Assembly (NCBI RefSeq): GCF_029714205.1
Contig: NZ_CP121648.1
Span: 3,366,001 to 3,430,000 of the forward strand
Reading direction: 5' to 3'
DNA from: Methylobacterium sp. CB376
GTDB taxonomy: Bacteria > Pseudomonadota > Alphaproteobacteria > Rhizobiales > Beijerinckiaceae
Length of the DNA: 64,000 bases
Shown here: piece after piece, positions 53,199-61,459 of the stretch
Layout of the letters: the number at the start of each line of letters is the position of its first letter
How positions within the stretch are numbered: the first letter of the stretch is position 1
Program-made: the position numbers and the translations under genes
Notes under the pieces: generated by a model
What the model was told of the DNA's origin: nothing
Databases searched by the model: none
Seen by the model: the letters and a program-made list of their open reading frames with translations, nothing else

Positions 53199-54037
53199 GT
53201 AGGCGCCGGGCGGGCCCATGAGATCCCCGAAGGGCTTCGCGCCGAAGGCCCAGCGCAGGCCGACCCGGACCTCGTTCGCCGTGATGTCCTTCAGGCGCGT
53301 GTTGCCGCTATAGGCGTCGAAGCCGGTCCGCGCCTTGCCGATGTCGAGGTAGCGGTAGCTGGCGTCGAGGCTCAGGCCGTTGCCGAAATCGTAGGACAGG
53401 CCGGCCATCGCCGCCCAGGCGAAGGTCGTGATCGTCCGGCTCGCGCGGGCGTCCCGCGTCTGCGGCCCGATCACGTAGGTGGGCTGCGTGTCGCCGCAGG
53501 TGACCGTGAGGCAGGTGGTCTGGGTCCAGCCGTCGTGGAAGCGCTTCTCGGCGAAGCCCACCCCGGCGCCGACATAGGGGGTGAAGCCCCACCACGTGCC
53601 GAGGTCGGCGTAGACGTTGAACAGGCCGGTCAGCACGTCGAGCTTGCCGCCCTCCTCGTTGAAGCCCTCGACGTAGCGGGTGCGGGAGCTGGTGTCGTGG
53701 AAGCGGGTGCCCCCGCGCGCGTCCAGGGTGAAGTCCGCCCGCAGGAAGCTGTTGACCCGGTAGCCGATGCCGCCGCCGCCGCCCTGGCTGCTGCCCAGGC
53801 GCAGATTCTCCAGCTTGGCGCCCGGCGTGCCCGGCAGGGTGTCGTCGCCCGGCCGGTTGAAGTCGCTCGCCGTGAAGTCGCCGCGCAGGTACCAGCTGCC
53901 GCCGATCTCGACCGGCGCCGGCGGGGAGGCGCGGGCGGCAGGGCGGGCGGGAGCAGGTCGGCGGCCTGGGCGGCGGCCGCGCCCAGCAGCACGAAGCCCA
54001 GCGCCATCGCCGGCCGGCAATCAGGCCATCCACGCAT
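53196..54037 (-). pseudogene. Outer-membrane barrel gene with a one-base frameshift after the signal peptide
   Basis: Start at 54037 with an AGAGGG site. The first frame encodes a signal peptide (MALGFVLLGAAAAQAADLLPP). The rest (PAPVEIGGSWYLRGDFTASD to GLRWAFGAKPF) lies in another frame. The break is at a C-run (TCCCCG on the coding strand, complement of 53923-53926) where one extra C would restore PPPAPVEIGG, exactly as in the paralogue at 55132 (AADLLPPPPPP...VEVGGGWYLRGD). The length is 3n+2. The mature part is intact and ends in a barrel strand. It is a slipped homopolymer or a sequencing error. Restored protein is about 280 residues, Omp25-like. Confidence 0.8.
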
Positions 54038-54178
54038 GCGATCACCCTCTTCCTCTGGCGGCCCGCGGCAGGGCGGTCAGGACCACAGCGGAATGTCGTA
54101 AACTACAAAGGTTAGAGAGGGATTAACCCTAATCCGACCTCGTCCGGGCCGGCCGTGACGGCGGTTTCCGCACGAGCA

Positions 54179-54210
54179 CGCGCGGCGCCGCCCTCCGACG
54201 GCGCCGCGCG
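54179..54210 (-). terminator. Hairpin downstream of the third barrel gene
   Basis: 12-bp perfect inverted repeat CGCGCGGCGCCG (54179-54190) with CGGCGCCGCGCG (54199-54210), 29 bp beyond the stop at 54239 on the minus strand. No U-run. Likely transcription end or mRNA-stabilising structure. Confidence 0.6.
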
Positions 54211-54238
54211 ATCGCGATGATCCGGCCCGGATCCTCGC

Positions 54239-55132
54239 TCAGTACTTGCGGACGATCGGCCCGGGAGGCGGCGCCGGCTCGAAGCTGGCGACCGGGACCG
54301 GTACCGGCGCCACGACCGGCCCGCCGAGCATCCAGCGCATGCCGATCTTGATGTCGTGGGACTCGATGTCCTTGAGCGTGTAGACCGTGCTGAGCGGCGG
54401 ATTCACGCAGCCGGGGAAGCAGTCGAGCCGGCCGGAGCGCGCCTCGCCCATGTTCAGGTAGCGGTAGGCCAGTTCGAGCTTCAGGTTCGGCGAGACCGCG
54501 TAGCCGAGACCGGCGTGGACGGCCCAGGCGAGGTTGGTCTTGGCGTTCGACGGGCCGTAGCCGAACCCGCCCGCCGCGTCGCCCAGCCCCTCGTCCGTGA
54601 CGCTGCCGAACATGTGGTGCGCGACGCCGACGCCCGCGCCGATGAAGGGCGTCACGCCGTACCACGTGCCGAGATCGGCGTAGACGTTGGCGAGGGACAC
54701 CACCGTCGAGAGCTTGCCGGTGTCGCGGTTGTACAGGTTCTGGCCCGGGCCCACGCCCGGCGACACGTCCTTGGACACGAACCGCCAATCCGCCTGCGAG
54801 CGGTACTCGCCGGTGATGTCGGCGCGGAGCCAGGGATTGAACTGGTAGCCGACGCCGGCTCCGATGAAGAACTGGTCGGAGAGGTGATCCTGGATCGTCT
54901 TGTACTTGTAGGGCTTGGCCGGAACGGTGACGTCCTCGGCGATGGTCTGCCGCAGGTCGGTGATGCCGACGCCGACATCGCCGCGCAGGTACCAGCCCCC
55001 GCCGACCTCGACGGGCGGCGGAGGGGGCGGCGGGGGCGGGAGCAGGTCGGCGGCGTGGACGAAGCCCGGCACGCCGATGCCCGCCGCGAGCGTGACGATG
55101 CGCGCCAGCGCGCGTGGCTTGGAGCGGCCCAT
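54239..55132 (-). CDS. Outer-membrane beta-barrel protein (Omp25-like)
   Basis: 297 residues; ATG with AAGGA upstream. A signal peptide ends FVHAAD, followed by LLPPPPPPPPPVEVGGGWYLRGDVGVG. The polyproline linker and the WYLRGD opening are shared with the paralogue at 54037. Repeated barrel strands follow, such as ADLGTWYGVTPFIGAGVGVAHHMF and NLKLELAYRYLNMGEARSG. The C-terminal extension (VPVASFEPAPPPGPIVRKY) is proline-rich and ends in an aromatic residue. Surface structural protein; role unknown. Confidence 0.9.
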   Translation of the reverse strand: MGRSKPRALARIVTLAAGIGVPGFVHAADLLPPPPPPPPPVEVGGGWYLRGDVGVGITDLRQTIAEDVTVPAKPYKYKTIQDHLSDQFFIGAGVGYQFNPWLRADITGEYRSQADWRFVSKDVSPGVGPGQNLYNRDTGKLSTVVSLANVYADLGTWYGVTPFIGAGVGVAHHMFGSVTDEGLGDAAGGFGYGPSNAKTNLAWAVHAGLGYAVSPNLKLELAYRYLNMGEARSGRLDCFPGCVNPPLSTVYTLKDIESHDIKIGMRWMLGGPVVAPVPVPVASFEPAPPPGPIVRKY

Positions 55133-55220
55133 GACGAATCCTTGATCTCAGGGCCGTGCTGCACCTCAGGCGGCCCCTCCGGGATAGCGTCATGACTTTC
55201 GACGCAAGAAGTAAACTTAC

Positions 55221-55234
55221 GTTTAACGTTAAAC
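55221..55234. promoter_or_regulatory. Perfect palindrome upstream of the barrel gene
   Basis: GTTTAACGTTAAAC is a perfect 14-bp palindrome in an A+T-rich island between the divergently spaced barrel and glmM genes, about 90 bp upstream of the barrel start. Its symmetry and location suit a dimeric regulator site. Which regulator is unknown. Confidence 0.5.
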
Positions 55235-55293
55235 CTTAGGCTTACTGCAGGGGTGCACTCCACGCGGCGCGTGTCCGCGCCGCCGGGCGGCGC

Positions 55294-56634
55294 TCAGGCC
55301 GCCGCCTGCCGCAGGGCTTCCACCACCTCGTCGACGACTTCGACCACGAGGTCGCGGTTGTCGCCCTCGGCCATCACGCGGATCACCGGCTCGGTCCCGG
55401 AGGGGCGGATCACCAGCCGCCCGGCATTGCCCAGGCGCTGGCGCGCGCCCTCGATGGCGGTGACGACGGAATCCTGGCGCAGCGGCTCGCCCGCCCGGTA
55501 GCGCACGTTCTTGAGCACCTGCGGCAGCGGGTCGAAGCAGTGGCAGACCTCGCTCACCGGCCGCTGCTGGCGCTGCACCACGGTGAGGAGCTGCAGGGCC
55601 GCCACGAGCCCGTCCCCGGTCGTGGCGTAATCGGACATGATGATGTGGCCGGACTGCTCGCCGCCGAGATTGTAACCGTGCTCGCGCATGTATTCGAGCA
55701 CGTAGCGGTCGCCGACGGCGGTGCGCACCAGGCCGAGGCCGAGCTCGCCGAGATAGCGCTCGAGGCCGAGATTGGACATGATCGTGGCGACGATGCCGGG
55801 CTGGGTGAGGCGCTGGTCCTCCTTCCAGGAGCGGGCGACCACGGCCATCAGCTGGTCGCCGTCGACCCGCTGGCCCTTCTCGTCCACGACGAGCACCCGG
55901 TCGGCGTCCCCGTCGAGGGCGATGCCGATGTCGGCGCGCAGCTCGCGCACCTTGCGCACCAGGGCGTCGGGGGCCGTCGAGCCGACGTCGCGGTTGATGT
56001 TGAACCCGTCCGGCTCGGTGCCGATGGCGATCACCTCCGCGCCCAGCTCCCACAGGGTCTCGGGGGCGACCCGGTAGGCGGCGCCGTTGGCGCAGTCGAC
56101 GACGACCCGCAGCCCCTCCAGGGTGATGCTGCGCGGCAGGGTGCGCTTGGCGAACTCGATGTAGCGCGCGTGCACGCTCTCGATCCGCTTGGCGCGCCCG
56201 AGATCGGCGGAGCCCGACAGGCGCTTCTGCAGGTCGGCGTCGAGCAGGCGCTCGATCTCGTGCTCGACCTCGTCGCTGAGCTTGAACCCGTCCGGCCCGA
56301 ACAGCTTGATGCCGTTATCCTCGTAGGGATTGTGGGAGGCCGAGATCATCACCCCGATATCGGCGCGCATCGAGCGGGTGAGCATCGCCACGGCGGGGGT
56401 CGGCATCGGCCCGAGCAGCAGCACGTCCATGCCCACGGAGGTGAAGCCCGCGACGAGCGCGGTCTCGATCATGTAGCCGGAGAGGCGGGTGTCCTTGCCG
56501 ATCACCACGCGGTGGCGATGGTCGCCGCGCTGGAAGAGCAACCCGGCGGCCTGCCCGACCTTGAGCGCCAGTTCCGGGGTGATGACGCCGTTCGCGCGGC
56601 CCCGGATGCCGTCGGTTCCGAAGTATTTGCGCAA
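55294..56634 (-). CDS. glmM: Phosphoglucosamine mutase
   Basis: 446 residues from a TTG start with an excellent AGGAGGG site 6 bases upstream; upstream ATGs would add an unrelated leader. It converts glucosamine-6-phosphate to glucosamine-1-phosphate for peptidoglycan and LPS precursors. The N-terminus is [14 protein letters not shown]. The active phosphoserine is Ser100 in [14 protein letters not shown], the metal-binding loop is [12 protein letters not shown], and [12 protein letters not shown] is the phosphate-binding C-terminal motif. Full length and normal. Confidence 0.97.
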   Translation of the reverse strand: MRKYFGTDGIRGRANGVITPELALKVGQAAGLLFQRGDHRHRVVIGKDTRLSGYMIETALVAGFTSVGMDVLLLGPMPTPAVAMLTRSMRADIGVMISASHNPYEDNGIKLFGPDGFKLSDEVEHEIERLLDADLQKRLSGSADLGRAKRIESVHARYIEFAKRTLPRSITLEGLRVVVDCANGAAYRVAPETLWELGAEVIAIGTEPDGFNINRDVGSTAPDALVRKVRELRADIGIALDGDADRVLVVDEKGQRVDGDQLMAVVARSWKEDQRLTQPGIVATIMSNLGLERYLGELGLGLVRTAVGDRYVLEYMREHGYNLGGEQSGHIIMSDYATTGDGLVAALQLLTVVQRQQRPVSEVCHCFDPLPQVLKNVRYRAGEPLRQDSVVTAIEGARQRLGNAGRLVIRPSGTEPVIRVMAEGDNRDLVVEVVDEVVEALRQAAA

Positions 56635-56763
56635 CGTCGTCCCTCCTGTGCCGTGCTGGGCCCGGTTCGCGCCCCGCAAGGCCGGTGCCGGACGAGAGTC
56701 TTAGCCGAGCCATGGCCGCGTCCACAATCGGCACGGGAATTCACCGCGGCGCGGCGGCCGCCT

Positions 56764-57105
56764 TCACCGGGAGGCCTGGGCGGAGCGGGATCCGCGCTCG
56801 GGCGTCCAGTCGAGTTCGACGACGGCCTGCCCCTCCTCGCGATTGAAGCGGAGCGCGGCCTGCCGCATGGCCCGCAGGGCCAGGGCCCCGTCGGCCCGCG
56901 GGCATTGCACCGGGTCGTGGACGCGCCGCTCCTCGTCGAGGGCGTGCGCGAAGGCCGCGCCCACCCGGTCGATCGCGTCGACGGTCGTGAACGGCAGCGA
57001 CACATACACGACCTGCTGCGGCCCCCGGGCGAGGCAGTAGCGCCAGTCGGCGAGGGCCGGACCCGTCAGCAGCAGGAGACCGAGGGCGAGGAGGGATCGT
57101 CTCAT
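56764..57105 (-). CDS. Small secreted hypothetical protein
   Basis: 113 residues from the ATG at 57105. A signal peptide (SLLALGLLLLTGPALADW) leads to a mature part with two Cys (RYCLARGP and VQCPRADG) and the helical segment TTVDAIDRVGAAFAHALDEE. Not recognised. The frame is open upstream through the 19-bp repeats, but those codons are not used as coding. Confidence 0.72.
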   Translation of the reverse strand: MRRSLLALGLLLLTGPALADWRYCLARGPQQVVYVSLPFTTVDAIDRVGAAFAHALDEERRVHDPVQCPRADGALALRAMRQAALRFNREEGQAVVELDWTPERGSRSAQASR

Positions 57106-57160
57106 CGGGAAGGGTCCGGCGCGCCTGGCAGCGCTCGCTCCCCGCACTCGCCGTCCCATT

Positions 57161-57236
57161 GCGGCGCCAGGAAGGCGCTGCGGCGCCAGAAAGGCGCTGC
57201 GGCGCCAGAAAGGCGCTGCGGCGCAGGATTGGCGCC
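57161..57236. repeat. 19-bp tandem repeat
   Basis: Units GCGGCGCCAGAAAGGCGCT at 57161-57179 (one change), 57180-57198 and 57199-57217, with a diverged fourth copy to 57236. It lies between two small minus-strand genes. Each unit contains the dyad GGCGCC. Confidence 0.9.
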
Positions 57237-57251
57237 GGGGCGCTCGCACGG

Positions 57252-57482
57252 TCACGCCTCGGCCCGCTCCGCCTCCTCGATCGGGAGGGTCCAGACGAGG
57301 TTTCCGGCATCGTCCGTGAGCCAGGCGAGGTTGGCCTCGTCGCAGAAGAACTCGTCGGCCCGGCCGAGCGCGCGGGCCGAGGCCTCGCGGACGCTCGCCG
57401 CCTCGATGGACACGTCGCGCAAGGCGCGCCCGACCGTGCCGTGCCGGCCGCGTGCGGCGACGCGAAGACGGAAGGTTGGCAT
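57252..57482 (-). CDS. Small hypothetical protein
   Basis: 76 residues from the ATG at 57482. It opens MPTFRLRVAARGRHGTVGRAL and ends with an acidic tail (IEEAERAEA). The middle, EFFCDEANLAWLTDDAGNLVWTL, is beta-like. It may be distantly similar to small proteins of unknown function in this order. No signal peptide. Confidence 0.68.
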   Translation of the reverse strand: MPTFRLRVAARGRHGTVGRALRDVSIEAASVREASARALGRADEFFCDEANLAWLTDDAGNLVWTLPIEEAERAEA

Positions 57483-57648
57483 GCCGTCTGAAGCTCCCGT
57501 AAGGTCAGGTGGCCTGCATCTATGGCCTTGTTCGCAGGGAATGCGCAAGCATCCCGCCCGGGTGGGAGCCCACGCGGGCAACGCCGCGCAGCGTTGACAA
57601 GCCCGCGAGGCGGCTTAGGCCTCGCCGGGCGGGACCGGAGGACGTCGG

Positions 57649-58587
57649 ATGAGGGTTGCCTGCCTGGGCGAGTGCATGGTGGAGCTGGCGGAGCGCCCCG
57701 ACGGTGCGCTCAGCCGCGGCTTCGGGGGCGACACGCTCAACACCGCCCTGTACCTCGCCCGGCTCGGCGTGACGGTGGACTATGTCACGGCGCTCGGCGA
57801 CGATCCCTGGAGCGACGAGATGACGCAAGCCTGGGCGCGCGAGGGGATCGGCCTCGGCCGCGTGCGCCGCCTGCCCGGGCGGATGCCGGGCCTCTACATC
57901 ATCCGGACCGACGCGGCGGGCGAGCGCAGCTTCCACTACTGGCGCGACAGCGCCGCGGCCCGCGACCTGTTCACCGAGCCGCTCGCCGGGGCGACCCGGG
58001 AGGCGCTCGCCGGCTACGACCTCGTCTACCTGTCCGGGATCAGCCTGTCGCTCTACGGGCCCGCCGGGCGCGCGGCCCTGGACGAGACCCTGGCGGCGCT
58101 GCAGGGCCGGGGCGGCCGGGTCGCCTTCGACACCAATTACCGCCCCCGCGGCTGGCCCGACCGGGAGGAGGCGCGCGCCGTCTTCCGGGCCGCGCTGGCC
58201 CGCGCCGACCTGATCTTCGCCTCGGTCGAGGATCTCGACTGGCTCTACGGCGAGACCGGCGAGGCGGAGGTGCTGCGCCACCGCGGCCGGGCCGAGATCG
58301 TGCTCAAGGAATCGAGCGCCCGCGTTCCGGCGGCGCGGCTCCTGCACGGGGATCGCGAGGAGACCGTGCCGGCGAGCCCCGTCGAGACCGTCGTCGACAC
58401 CACGGCCGCGGGCGACAGCTTCGCGGCCGGCTACATCGCCGCCCGGCTCGCCGGCCTGCCGCCCTCCGACGCCGCGGCCTGCGGCCACCGCCTCGCGGGC
58501 GCGGTGATCGGGCATCGCGGCGCCGTCATCCCGCCCGCCGCGATGCCCGCCCTGCCCTTCCGATCCCCCGGAGAGACCCCCGCATGA
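57649..58587 (+). CDS. kdgK: 2-keto-3-deoxygluconate kinase (PfkB family)
   Basis: 312 residues; ATG with GGAGGA upstream. A ribokinase/PfkB-family sugar kinase: CLGECMVELAERPDG at the start, GFGGDTLNTALYLARLG for the substrate site, and VDTTAAGDSFAAGYIAARL with the catalytic Asp near the C-terminus. The overlap (ATGA) with the KDPG aldolase gene identifies the substrate as 2-keto-3-deoxygluconate, giving KDPG for the aldolase. Confidence 0.92.
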   Translation: MRVACLGECMVELAERPDGALSRGFGGDTLNTALYLARLGVTVDYVTALGDDPWSDEMTQAWAREGIGLGRVRRLPGRMPGLYIIRTDAAGERSFHYWRDSAAARDLFTEPLAGATREALAGYDLVYLSGISLSLYGPAGRAALDETLAALQGRGGRVAFDTNYRPRGWPDREEARAVFRAALARADLIFASVEDLDWLYGETGEAEVLRHRGRAEIVLKESSARVPAARLLHGDREETVPASPVETVVDTTAAGDSFAAGYIAARLAGLPPSDAAACGHRLAGAVIGHRGAVIPPAAMPALPFRSPGETPA

Positions 58588-59324
58588 CGAGTCCCGCCGC
58601 ATCCCGCGAAGATCAGGCCCGCCAAGATCAGTCACGCCAAGAGCCGACCCGCCAAGAGCCGACCCGCCAAGATCAGGCCCGCCAAGAGCCGACCCGCCAA
58701 GCCCGCCTCGAAGCCCTGCTGGCCGAGTCGCCCGTGATCCCGGTGATCACGGTGCCGGAGCTCGCCCACGCCGTCCCCCTCGCCCGGGCCCTGGTGGCGG
58801 GGGGCATCCGGACCCTGGAGATCACCCTGCGCACCCCGGTCGCCCGCGACGCCGCGCGGGCGATCATGGCGGAGGTGCCGGACGCCGTGGTCGGGATCGG
58901 CACGGTGCTGACGCCCGACGACCTGGAGGCGGCCCGGGCGCTCGGCGCCCGCTTCGCCCTTAGCCCGGGCGCCACGCCGGACCTGCTGCGGGCCGCCGCG
59001 GAGAGCGACCTCGCCTTCATGCCGGGCGTCGCCACCCCCTCCGAGCTGATGCAGGTGCTGGCGGCGGGGTTCCGAATCGCCAAGTTCTTCCCCGCCGTGC
59101 CGGCGGGCGGGCAGGCGGCCCTGAAGGCCCTCGCCGGTCCCTTCCCGCAGGCGCGCTTCTGCCCCACCGGCGGCATCGCCGAGGCGGACGCGAAATCCTG
59201 GCTGGCGCTGCCGAACGTGGTCGCGGTCGGCGGCTCCTGGCTCGCCCCCGAGGCGGAGATCCGCGAAGGCCGCTTCGAGGCGATCACCGCGCGTGCAAGG
59301 CGCACGCTCGCCGGGCTGGCATGA
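58584..59324 (+). CDS. eda: KHG/KDPG aldolase with a repeat-rich N-terminal extension
   Basis: 246 residues. It splits 2-keto-3-deoxy-6-phosphogluconate into pyruvate and glyceraldehyde-3-phosphate. VIPVITVPELAHAVPLARAL, TLEITLRTP (general-base Glu), GIGTVLTPDDL, GVATPSELM and IAKFFPA with the Schiff-base Lys are present. Ahead of the barrel, about residues 8-40 consist of RQDQS/RQEPT pentapeptides from 15-bp repeats, which other Eda proteins lack. Start overlaps the kdgK stop. The extension is probably disordered. Confidence 0.95.
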   Translation: MTSPAASREDQARQDQSRQEPTRQEPTRQDQARQEPTRQARLEALLAESPVIPVITVPELAHAVPLARALVAGGIRTLEITLRTPVARDAARAIMAEVPDAVVGIGTVLTPDDLEAARALGARFALSPGATPDLLRAAAESDLAFMPGVATPSELMQVLAAGFRIAKFFPAVPAGGQAALKALAGPFPQARFCPTGGIAEADAKSWLALPNVVAVGGSWLAPEAEIREGRFEAITARARRTLAGLA

Positions 59325-59384
59325 GCGGGACGCCCGCCCGCCATCTCGCCCCTGGCGCCGGCTGCCCGCCGGCGCTACATGAGG

Positions 59385-59525
59385 GGGGCGGGGCTGCGGG
59401 GTGCGTCAGGAGACACATATCCCCGGGGCCTTATCGACTCCCTCGGGAGCTGTCCCCGCCCTGGTCCGTGGACCGGGGCACACGGCGCCCACCTACGCTG
59501 TAGGTTTCCCGGGATCGATCCTCCA
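59385..59525 (+). ncRNA. ssrS: 6S RNA (SsrS) candidate
   Basis: Between eda and the 5-FCL gene, where 6S RNA genes usually sit (upstream of ygfA/fthC). The sequence has a strongly structured, non-coding character: CTCCCTCGGGAG, GGTCCGTGGACC terminal hairpin, and CGCCCACCTACGCTGTAGG followed by a conserved-looking GGTTTCCCGGGATCGATC, as I remember from rhizobial 6S RNAs. 6S RNA mimics an open promoter and binds the housekeeping RNA polymerase. End positions are approximate to 10-15 bases; CTACAT at 59375-59380 could be the -10 box. Confidence 0.8.
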
Positions 59526-59552
59526 ACGGCTTTCGTGGCTCCGCGCTCCTCC

Positions 59553-60161
59553 ATGACAGACGACATCCTGGTCCCGACCGACAAGGCCAGCCTCCGCCGG
59601 GAGGCCCTGGCGCGGCGGGACGGGCTCGACGCGGCCTATCGGGCCGAGGCGTCCCGGCGCATCGCCGAGGCGGTGCTCGCTTTGCCCGCCCTGGCCGGCG
59701 CCGGCCTCGTCAGCGCCTATTGGCCGATCCGCAGCGAGGTCGACGTGCGCCCGCTGATCGCCGCCCTGCGCGACCGCGGCCAGGCCGTCGCCCTGCCGCA
59801 GGTCACGCCGGCCGGCCTGGTCTTCCGCCAGGTGGCCGAGGACGACGCGCTCAGCGCCGGCGGCTTCGGGCTGAGCGAGCCGGGGCCGGAGGCGGCCGAG
59901 GTGCGGCCCCGGGCCCTGCTGGTGCCGCTCGCCGCCTTCGACCGCCGCCTGCACCGCATCGGCTACGGGAAAGGCTACTACGACCGGGCGCTCGCGGATC
60001 TGTCCCGGGACGGGCCGATCCTCACCGTCGGCGTCGCCTTCGCGGTGCAGGAGATCGCGCAGGTGCCGGAGGGCCCGCACGATCACAGCCTCGACCACAT
60101 CGTCACCGAGGCGGGCGTGATCGGGCCCGCCACGAGCCCCAGCCTGCCCGCCGGAGTCTGA
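59553..60161 (+). CDS. 5-formyltetrahydrofolate cyclo-ligase
   Basis: 202 residues from the ATG at 59553. It converts 5-formyl-THF to 5,10-methenyl-THF with ATP, a step of C1 folate metabolism. It has the N-terminal basic helix ASLRREALARRDGLDAAYR, the ATP-binding IGYGKGYYDRALADL and the closing VPEGPHDHSLDHIVTE. The frame is open through the upstream RNA, but the coding-like composition starts at this ATG. The following phosphoesterase gene starts 4 bp later. Confidence 0.94.
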   Translation: MTDDILVPTDKASLRREALARRDGLDAAYRAEASRRIAEAVLALPALAGAGLVSAYWPIRSEVDVRPLIAALRDRGQAVALPQVTPAGLVFRQVAEDDALSAGGFGLSEPGPEAAEVRPRALLVPLAAFDRRLHRIGYGKGYYDRALADLSRDGPILTVGVAFAVQEIAQVPEGPHDHSLDHIVTEAGVIGPATSPSLPAGV

Positions 60162-60164
60162 GCC

Positions 60165-60986
60165 ATGCGCCTCCTCTTCCTCGGCGACGTGGTGGGGCGG
60201 CCCGGCCGCCAGGTGGTGGCGGAGCGGCTGCCGGGCCTGCGGGAGCGCTGGAAGCTCGACTGCGTCGTCATCAACGGCGAGAACGCGGCCGGGGGCTTCG
60301 GCATCACCGAGGCGATCTGCGACGAACTCATCGACGCGGGCGCCGACGCCGTCACCCTCGGCAACCATTCCTTCGACCAGCGCGAGGCCCTGGTCTTCAT
60401 CGCGCGCCAGCCGCGGCTGGTGCGCCCGGCCAATTACCCGCCGGGCACGCCCGGGCGCGGCGCCACCGTGATCGAGACCCGGGCGGGGGGGCGCGTCCTC
60501 GTCGTCAACGTGATGGGCCGGATCTTCCTCGATCCCCTCGACGATCCCTTCGCGGCGGCGGACCGGGAGGTCTCGGCCTGCCCCCTCGGCAGCGCCGCCG
60601 ACGCGGTGATCGTGGACGTCCACGCGGAGGCCACCAGCGAGAAGGAGGCCTTCGGCCACTTCCTCGACGGGCGCGCCTCGCTGGTGGTCGGCACCCACAC
60701 CCACGTCCCCACCGCCGACCACCGCATCCTGCCGGGCGGCACCGCCTACCAATCCGACGCGGGCATGTGCGGCGATTTCGATTCGGTGCTCGGCATGCAG
60801 AAGGACGAGCCCCTGCGGCGCTTCCTGCAGAAGACGCCGGGATCGCGGCTGGAGGCGGCGACCGGCGAGGGCACGCTCTGCGGACTCGCCGTCGAGACCG
60901 ACGACGAGACCGGACTCGCCCGCCGCGTCCACGCCGTGCGGCTCGGGCCGCACCTGGAGGAGGCCTGGCCCCGGGACTGGGACTGA
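60165..60986 (+). CDS. YmdB-like metallophosphoesterase (TIGR00282)
   Basis: 273 residues. Calcineurin-like two-metal phosphoesterase: LFLGDVVGRPGR, INGENAAGGFG, GNHSFDQ, IVDVHAEATSEKEAFG and VGTHTHVPTADHRILPGGT. These are the signature blocks of the YmdB family, whose Bacillus member is a 2',3'-cyclic nucleotide phosphodiesterase. In alphaproteobacteria it often follows the 5-FCL gene, as here with a 4-bp gap. Cytoplasmic. Confidence 0.92.
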   Translation: MRLLFLGDVVGRPGRQVVAERLPGLRERWKLDCVVINGENAAGGFGITEAICDELIDAGADAVTLGNHSFDQREALVFIARQPRLVRPANYPPGTPGRGATVIETRAGGRVLVVNVMGRIFLDPLDDPFAAADREVSACPLGSAADAVIVDVHAEATSEKEAFGHFLDGRASLVVGTHTHVPTADHRILPGGTAYQSDAGMCGDFDSVLGMQKDEPLRRFLQKTPGSRLEAATGEGTLCGLAVETDDETGLARRVHAVRLGPHLEEAWPRDWD

Positions 60987-61459
60987 GAGGTCGAGGATCT
61001 CCCGGTCTCCGGGACGACCATGCCGCCGGGATTCGAGGACCTGGACGAGGCCGCGGAGCTGTCCGGCCGGGATCGCCTCCGCAGAGCGGGCCATGAGCCC
61101 GCAGCTTCATGGCATCCGCACCGCTCCTCGGCATGAGGGAGGGGCGCGGGGTCCGGCGGTCGCGTGCGGTGGCGCCTCGGCAATCGGGTCGGCACGCCGC
61201 TCGAACGCCATCGGCCGCACTGGCGCGATCGCCATCCATCCTCTTTCCCCTGACCGTCGGAGCCGGACGATCCCCTGTCAGCCTCCGAGATCCCGCACCG
61301 GCCGATCTCCTACGTGGTCCGGCCGAAGCCGCGCCGGCTTGATCCCGGGCCGGCCAATCGGCACAGTGCCGCCGGTTTCCCCCGGGATCGGTCGGGGCCG
61401 GAGACCGATCCGCGCGGCGAGTCCCGCCGCGGCCCACGCGAGCTGAGACGAACCACGCG
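60987..61459. other. Intergenic region before the MotA-like pair
   Basis: About 470 bp. Short plus-strand frames (61093-61446) have no ribosome site and untypical composition. It presumably carries the promoter for the MotA-like/OmpA-like pair. No hairpin with a T-run and no repeat of note was seen. Confidence 0.45.

Noticed and set aside
59493..61094. Long minus-strand open frame opposite 5-FCL and the phosphoesterase
   Set aside because: It mirrors strongly supported plus-strand genes; high GC third positions create such open antisense frames. Its protein is His/Gly/Arg-rich without any domain.
60987..61459. Small genes between the phosphoesterase and the MotA-like gene
   Set aside because: The open frames there lack ribosome sites, and their composition is that of random GC-rich DNA.
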